NCBI GenBank assembly: GCA_003641405.1
Contig: QNAF01000071.1
Span: forward strand, 1 to 10,387
Reading direction: 5' to 3'
Length of the DNA stretch: 10,387 nucleotides
DNA from: Candidatus Zixiibacteriota bacterium
GTDB taxonomy: Bacteria; Zixibacteria; MSB-5A5; GN15; FEB-12
Part shown: piece after piece, positions 6,719 through 10,387 of the stretch
Layout of the letters: the number at the start of each line of letters is the position of its first letter
How positions within the stretch are numbered: the stretch's first letter is position 1
Made by a program: the position numbers and the translations under genes
The notes under the pieces: model-generated
Database searches by the model: none
Told to the model about the DNA's origin: nothing
What the model saw: only the letters and a program-made list of their open reading frames with translations

Positions 6719-7842
6719 ATGGGCATCTCCACAACGCGGTATTTCTTGTATGGATCGCCACCCATCTCCACGGCAGCTCGGCGCATCAGTTCATTGGTTT
6801 CCAGTATCCAGGATAGCTCAGCCCATTTGTAGCCTGCCGCGGTGCCACGGTTGAACGTTTCGATAAACAGGATACTGTCGATACCCCGCCTCTGGAAATC
6901 CGGAACAACTCCGAAGATAACCAGCCGCACCGAGTTCATTTTGCTGCGTACTTTTGTGTGCCACAGAAGCTTGGCGAGTCCAAATGGAAACAATCTGCCA
7001 TTCAGGCGGATCAGCGCCTTGTTGATATCCGGAAGCGCCAGAGAGAAACCGATTGGCTTGCCTTCGTATTCGGCCAGGAGGACAACGCTTGGATCAAGGA
7101 TCTGCTTGAGATTCGCGGCCATGTGATTGAACTCTTCCTTGTTCATAGGAACGAATCCCCAGTTCCGCTCCCAGCCGGAATCATAGACCTGTTTAACACG
7201 ATCCAGTTCTTTGTCATAATCACCCATATCGATCGGTCGAACGGTCACTTTGGAACGCTTTTTGAGCCTGTCCACCACCCTCTGAAGTCGTTCAGGGATA
7301 CCGGCCTCACTATCCACACGATAGGCGTACAAGTCCATGACCTTTTTCAGTCCGAATTTTTCTGCCAGCGTTACCTGGTACGGGTAATTGTAAGTCATCA
7401 TGACCATTGGTGGACTATCGAACCCCTTTACGAGAAAGCCGCATTCATGATTGGTCGAGAAGTTCATCGGCCCGCGCATCTTGTCCATACCGGCTTTCTT
7501 GAGCGTGATCATGGCAACTTTCAGCAGCACCTGAGAAATGTTTTCGTCATCAGGAGTGTCAAAGAACCCAAAGAACCCCGTTTTTTCCATGTGGAATTCG
7601 TTGTGGCGGTAGTTGACACACGTTGCGATACGCCCCACTACCTCACCGTTGCGCTTTGCCAGGAACAGGTGTGTTTTTGCTGAGCGGAAAAAAGGATTGG
7701 TTTGAGTGTCGAAGAACTCCTTGCGCTCCATGAGCAGGGGAGTCACATAGTTCGCGTCACCCTTGTAAAGCCGGTTAGGGTAGGTTATGAACTGCTTAAG
7801 CTGCGCTTTGGTTTCGACTTCGACAACGTCAACATTGGACAT
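6715..7842 (-). CDS. GNAT-fold N-acyltransferase, candidate ceramide synthase
   Basis: The 375-residue product belongs to a group of large GNAT-superfamily proteins. The N-terminal half carries LKQFITYPNRLYKGDANYV, a Pro-Leu segment and an AKRNGEVVGRIA strand pair typical of a GNAT core. A middle motif reads MRGPMNFSTNHECGFLVKGF. The C-terminal half has VVPDFQRRGIDSILF, with QRRG at about 317-320 matching the acyl-CoA pyrophosphate-binding motif A (Q/RxxGxG/A), followed by ELSWILETN. Such fused, double-GNAT-like proteins act on acyl groups larger than acetyl in known cases, and bacterial ceramide synthases (bCerS, as studied in Caulobacter) belong to this superfamily. Since it starts 4 nt after the spt stop, N-acylation of a sphingoid base is the favoured role, by inference. 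The start is ATG 7842; the longer frame to 7905 lies inside spt. It is coupled to the lipoprotein by ATGA. Confidence 0.85.
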   Translation of the reverse strand: MSNVDVVEVETKAQLKQFITYPNRLYKGDANYVTPLLMERKEFFDTQTNPFFRSAKTHLFLAKRNGEVVGRIATCVNYRHNEFHMEKTGFFGFFDTPDDENISQVLLKVAMITLKKAGMDKMRGPMNFSTNHECGFLVKGFDSPPMVMMTYNYPYQVTLAEKFGLKKVMDLYAYRVDSEAGIPERLQRVVDRLKKRSKVTVRPIDMGDYDKELDRVKQVYDSGWERNWGFVPMNKEEFNHMAANLKQILDPSVVLLAEYEGKPIGFSLALPDINKALIRLNGRLFPFGLAKLLWHTKVRSKMNSVRLVIFGVVPDFQRRGIDSILFIETFNRGTAAGYKWAELSWILETNELMRRAAVEMGGDPYKKYRVVEMPI

Positions 7843-7846
7843 AGGA

Positions 7847-9073
7847 TTACGAAATAAGACCCTTCTCGCGACCCACCTTGGCGAGAACTTCGAGTACTCT
7901 GTCAAGGTGTTCGTTCGTATGGGTTGCCGTGTAGGAGGTGCGTATCATTGCCTGTCCGGGCGGCACTGCCGGGGATATTGCCGGATTTGTGAAAACGCCG
8001 TTGTCGTATAGAGCTTTCCAGAAATGAAAACACTCCATGTCCCCGCCAATCACAATAGGAACAATTGGAGTTGCCGTTTGCCCGATGTTGAACCCCAGTG
8101 CCCGCAACTCCTTGTGCATACGTCTGGCATTATTCCAAAGGTGCTCTCGCCTTTCCGGTTCTGTTTCGATGATGTCCAGTGCCGCCAGCACGGCAGCGAC
8201 AGAGGTAGGTGTAATCGATGCCGAGAAAATAAGGGCGCGTGAGAAGTGCTTGATATACTCGATAACACTACGCTTACCGGCCACATAACCGCCCTGTGCA
8301 GCAAACGACTTGGAGAACGTTCCCATAGTGAGATCAACACGGTCCCGCAGGTCAAAATGCTCCGCCGTTCCGGCTCCGGTCTTACCGAGTACACCAACTG
8401 CGTGGGCGTCATCCACCATTACGTGCGCGCCGTGGCGTTCCGCTATATCGACCAGGCCTGGCAGGTCAACAATATCACCCTCCATGGAGAACACACCATC
8501 GACAACAATCAAAATCCCGCCACGCAGACCGTTACTGCGCGCGTTAGTCAGCACGCGATCCAGGTCAGCCATGTCGTTGTGAGCAAACTTGAGCGTCTTG
8601 CCAAACGAGAGCCGACATCCATCCACGATGGAGGCATGGTCCTGTCGGTCGATAACAACGACATCGTTCTTTCCGACGAGACTGGAGATTGTACCGAGGT
8701 TGGTCTGGAAACCGGTAGAGAACACGAGAGCGGCTTCTGTCCCGAGGAACTTAGCCAGCCGGTCCTGCAATTCGAGGTGCATGTCCAGAGTGCCGTTTAG
8801 AAACGGTGAACCGGTGCAACCCGATCCGAATGTCCGCGCAGCTTCCGCAGCGGCTTCCTTGACTTTGGGATGGTTGACGAGTCCCAGGTAGTTGTTGGAG
8901 CCGATCATCACACACTTTTTGCCATCGACGATTACTTCGTCGCCGGGGGGACCCTGAACGGGGCGGAAAAACGGGTAAATCCCTGCTTCTCGCACCTCAT
9001 CGGCAGTAGTGAAAGCTACACACTTGTCGAACAAGTCGGTCAGTGTGACTTGGGCTTTGTCTTCAGCCTGCAA
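7847..9073 (-). CDS. spt: Serine palmitoyltransferase (alpha-oxoamine synthase)
   Basis: The enzyme condenses L-serine with a long acyl thioester, losing CO2, to form 3-ketosphinganine, the first step of sphingolipid synthesis; it is cytosolic or membrane-associated. This 408-residue PLP enzyme (fold type I) shows the active-site set in TTG-start numbering: stacking His146 (DHASI), Asp221 and His224 (VDDAHAVG), Schiff-base Lys255 (GTFSKS), and the RTSYTATHT segment whose Arg holds substrate carboxylate. Their spacing agrees with the Sphingomonas enzyme. FLNGTLDMH and FSTGFQTNLG favour serine palmitoyltransferase over KBL, BioF or HemA, and SRALIFSAS resembles Bacteroidetes Spt. BioF or KBL activity is not fully excluded. 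Start: TTG 9073 has a perfect AAGGAG six bases upstream and gives the family's usual length; the frame stays open to a TTG at 9145. It follows serC by about 150 bp and is nearly contiguous with the GNAT gene. Confidence 0.85.
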   Translation of the reverse strand: MQAEDKAQVTLTDLFDKCVAFTTADEVREAGIYPFFRPVQGPPGDEVIVDGKKCVMIGSNNYLGLVNHPKVKEAAAEAARTFGSGCTGSPFLNGTLDMHLELQDRLAKFLGTEAALVFSTGFQTNLGTISSLVGKNDVVVIDRQDHASIVDGCRLSFGKTLKFAHNDMADLDRVLTNARSNGLRGGILIVVDGVFSMEGDIVDLPGLVDIAERHGAHVMVDDAHAVGVLGKTGAGTAEHFDLRDRVDLTMGTFSKSFAAQGGYVAGKRSVIEYIKHFSRALIFSASITPTSVAAVLAALDIIETEPERREHLWNNARRMHKELRALGFNIGQTATPIVPIVIGGDMECFHFWKALYDNGVFTNPAISPAVPPGQAMIRTSYTATHTNEHLDRVLEVLAKVGREKGLIS

Positions 9074-9079
9074 ACGGGG

Positions 9080-9085
9080 CTCCTT
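9080..9085 (-). promoter_or_regulatory. Shine-Dalgarno site fixing the TTG start of spt
   Basis: On the - strand AAGGAG (9085-9080) lies six bases before TTG 9073. No ATG or GTG in this frame offers a comparable site, and the residues upstream of this TTG are not like the family. The start is therefore probably the uncommon TTG, which lowers initiation compared with ATG. Confidence 0.65.
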
Positions 9086-9134
9086 CAAATGACTCGTACC
9101 TCTGTGACAAACACTTAAGCAACGTCCCAAGGGC

Positions 9135-9191
9135 AGGTTTGTCAAGCAATTAGACTACCTGGGATCCTATCACATTTCCTTAGACAAACCT
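9135..9191 (-). promoter_or_regulatory. Inverted repeat and possible -35 in the spt leader
   Basis: AGGTTTGTC (9135-9143) and GACAAACCT (9183-9191) form a perfect 9-bp inverted repeat separated by 39 bp. On the - strand a consensus -35 TTGACA (9145-9140) overlaps the inner arm, but the hexamer 17 bp downstream (TTGCTT) is a poor -10. The arms could be paired operators, or a stem in a serC-spt read-through transcript. No terminator is seen after serC, so read-through is plausible. Confidence 0.35.
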
Positions 9192-9224
9192 CTGGTATCT
9201 GTTACATTCCGGCAAGAGTCAGCT

Positions 9225-10313
9225 TCAACTATTAACCTTCTTAAACTCTTCCATGAACGCAGCAACCTTCTGGGCACCTTCCAGAGACATGGCATTGTAT
9301 AGCGACACCCGGATGCCACCTACTGATCGGTGTCCCTTCAGACCACCAAAACCGGCTGCCTTGGCGTCGGCTATGAGTTTCTTTTCCAGATCCTCGTTCG
9401 GAAGCCGCATAGTAATATTCATCCAACTGCGACTATCCTTCTTGGCTGTGCCTTTGAAGTAGTCCGGGTACTGATCCATCAGTCCGTAGATGATGTCTTT
9501 CTTGGACTGATTGGTTTTCTCCACAGCGGCCAGACCGCCCTGACCTTTGATCCACTCCAGTACCAGCTTGACGATGTAAATAGTCAGTGATGGCGGCGTG
9601 TTGTAGAGCGATTTCTTGGCAGCATGAGTGCGGTAGTCCCACATGGATGGGTTGCCGTCCTTACACTTCTGGAGCAAGTCGTCATGCATCACAACCAGGC
9701 AGGTACCGGAAGGACCCAGATTCTTCTGAGCGCCACCGTAGATCATCGCATACTTGCCAAAATCAATCTGCCGCGAGAGTATGTCCGATGACATATCGGC
9801 AATCAGCGGTACACCTGCAAACTCCGGCGTCTCGTGCCATTGGGTACCCTTGATGGTGTTGTTGGTCGTGATATGCAAAAAAGCAGAATCCGACGGTACA
9901 TCCAAATCTGCAATCTTCGGGATATACCGATATTCGTTGTCCTTGGAGCTACCGGCAAGGTGAGCCCCACCAAGGATATTGGCCTCTTTGATCGCTTTTG
10001 TGGACCAGGTCCCGGTGTCGACGTAGGCACCCTTCTTGCCATCAGCAGCGAAATTGATCGGAATCAGGGCAAACTGGGTGGACGCCCCTCCCGTGAGGAA
10101 CATGACATGATACTTGTCATCAAGACCCATCAGTTCGCGTGTGAGCGCCATGGCGCTTTCGTTGATCTCATCGAATTCCGGTGATCGGTGCGAAATCTCC
10201 ATGACCGACATGCCGGTTCCCCTGTAGTCCAGGAGTTCATTCTGGACAATCTTCAGGACATCCAGCGGAAGGGTCGAGGGACCCGCGTTGAAATTGAATA
10301 TTCTTTTTGCCAT
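9225..10313 (-). CDS. serC: Phosphoserine aminotransferase
   Basis: SerC converts 3-phosphohydroxypyruvate and glutamate to phosphoserine and 2-oxoglutarate in cytosolic serine synthesis; it also acts in the pyridoxine route in some bacteria. The 362-residue product has the family start (FNFNAGPSTLP), substrate residues His42-Arg43 (ISHRSPEF), TGGAST at 74-79, Trp103, Thr153, Asp173 (IADMSSD) and Schiff-base Lys197 in YGGAQKNLGPSG. The closing GHRSVGGIRVSLYNAM has His328, Arg329 and Arg335 at the same numbers as in E. coli SerC. Length and all key residues are normal. ATG 10313 has GAGG eight bases upstream. It sits directly before spt on the same strand, so it may raise serine supply for sphingolipid synthesis. 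Confidence 0.97.
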   Translation of the reverse strand: MAKRIFNFNAGPSTLPLDVLKIVQNELLDYRGTGMSVMEISHRSPEFDEINESAMALTRELMGLDDKYHVMFLTGGASTQFALIPINFAADGKKGAYVDTGTWSTKAIKEANILGGAHLAGSSKDNEYRYIPKIADLDVPSDSAFLHITTNNTIKGTQWHETPEFAGVPLIADMSSDILSRQIDFGKYAMIYGGAQKNLGPSGTCLVVMHDDLLQKCKDGNPSMWDYRTHAAKKSLYNTPPSLTIYIVKLVLEWIKGQGGLAAVEKTNQSKKDIIYGLMDQYPDYFKGTAKKDSRSWMNITMRLPNEDLEKKLIADAKAAGFGGLKGHRSVGGIRVSLYNAMSLEGAQKVAAFMEEFKKVNS

Positions 10314-10342
10314 GTCTATTGCCTCATCTGCAACGGTTCTAC

Positions 10343-10387
10343 TTACTTATTTGCCACGTAACCGGCGATGATACCATCAATCATCAC
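10343..10387 (-). CDS. Possible C-terminal end of an upstream gene (partial)
   Basis: From the window edge one - strand frame is open and closes at TAA 10345-10343, ending with VMIDGIIAGYVANK. The other two frames meet stops within the first few codons. The stop lies 29 nt before serC, a typical operon spacing, so a gene running into serC is plausible. Fourteen residues are too few to name it. A serine-pathway gene such as serA would fit the neighbourhood, but nothing in the residues proves it. Confidence 0.35.
   Translation of the reverse strand: MMIDGIIAGYVANK

Noticed and set aside
6958..7683. 241-codon + strand frame opposite the GNAT gene
   Set aside because: It lies wholly inside a well-supported coding gene on the other strand and its product shows no recognisable motifs.
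7847..9073. Naming the PLP enzyme bioF or kbl
   Set aside because: The LNGT and FSTGFQTNLG segments, the GTFSKS region and the lack of biotin or threonine genes nearby fit serine palmitoyltransferase better.

Overview
The window looks like a Gram-negative bacterial chromosome segment, most likely from the FCB superphylum and possibly from candidate phylum Zixibacteria or a relative. That placement is an inference. It rests on a very large secreted protein that joins thrombospondin type-3 (calcium-binding) repeats, PKD domains, an 'SIDPNDK'-type domain and a doubled dockerin-like C-terminus, together with a Bacteroidetes-like serine palmitoyltransferase and a lipoprotein. Base composition is about balanced and there is no sign of mobile DNA.

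Left part, + strand (1-6096). The first 131 bases hold the probable end of an unseen upstream gene, followed by a hairpin-plus-T7 terminator. A dense, repeat-rich control region follows (about 200-278), then recA (350-1411). This region has two near-identical TGACAG-type sites 21 bp apart, two inverted repeats and a plausible sigma-70 promoter, so it is a good candidate for a lineage-specific SOS operator. After recA come an exported TPR-type protein of unknown role (1528-2556), a near-consensus promoter with a structured leader, and the 1092-residue surface protein (2818-6096).

Right part, - strand (10387-6176). The genes read leftwards: a possible C-terminal end of an upstream gene, serC (phosphoserine aminotransferase), an alpha-oxoamine synthase best read as serine palmitoyltransferase (spt), a GNAT-fold protein that starts 4 nt after the spt stop, and a small lipoprotein whose start overlaps the GNAT stop (ATGA). 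The two converging transcription units meet at a long perfect-stem hairpin (6119-6160).

The most interesting reading is a compact sphingolipid/ceramide locus. SerC supplies the serine pathway, Spt would condense serine with an acyl thioester to 3-ketosphinganine, and the GNAT protein is a candidate N-acyltransferase (bacterial ceramide synthase type). The lipoprotein is a possible envelope partner. The reductase, an acyl carrier protein and head-group enzymes are not in this window. The spt and serC family assignments are well supported by visible motifs; the ceramide synthase role and the pathway as a whole are inference.
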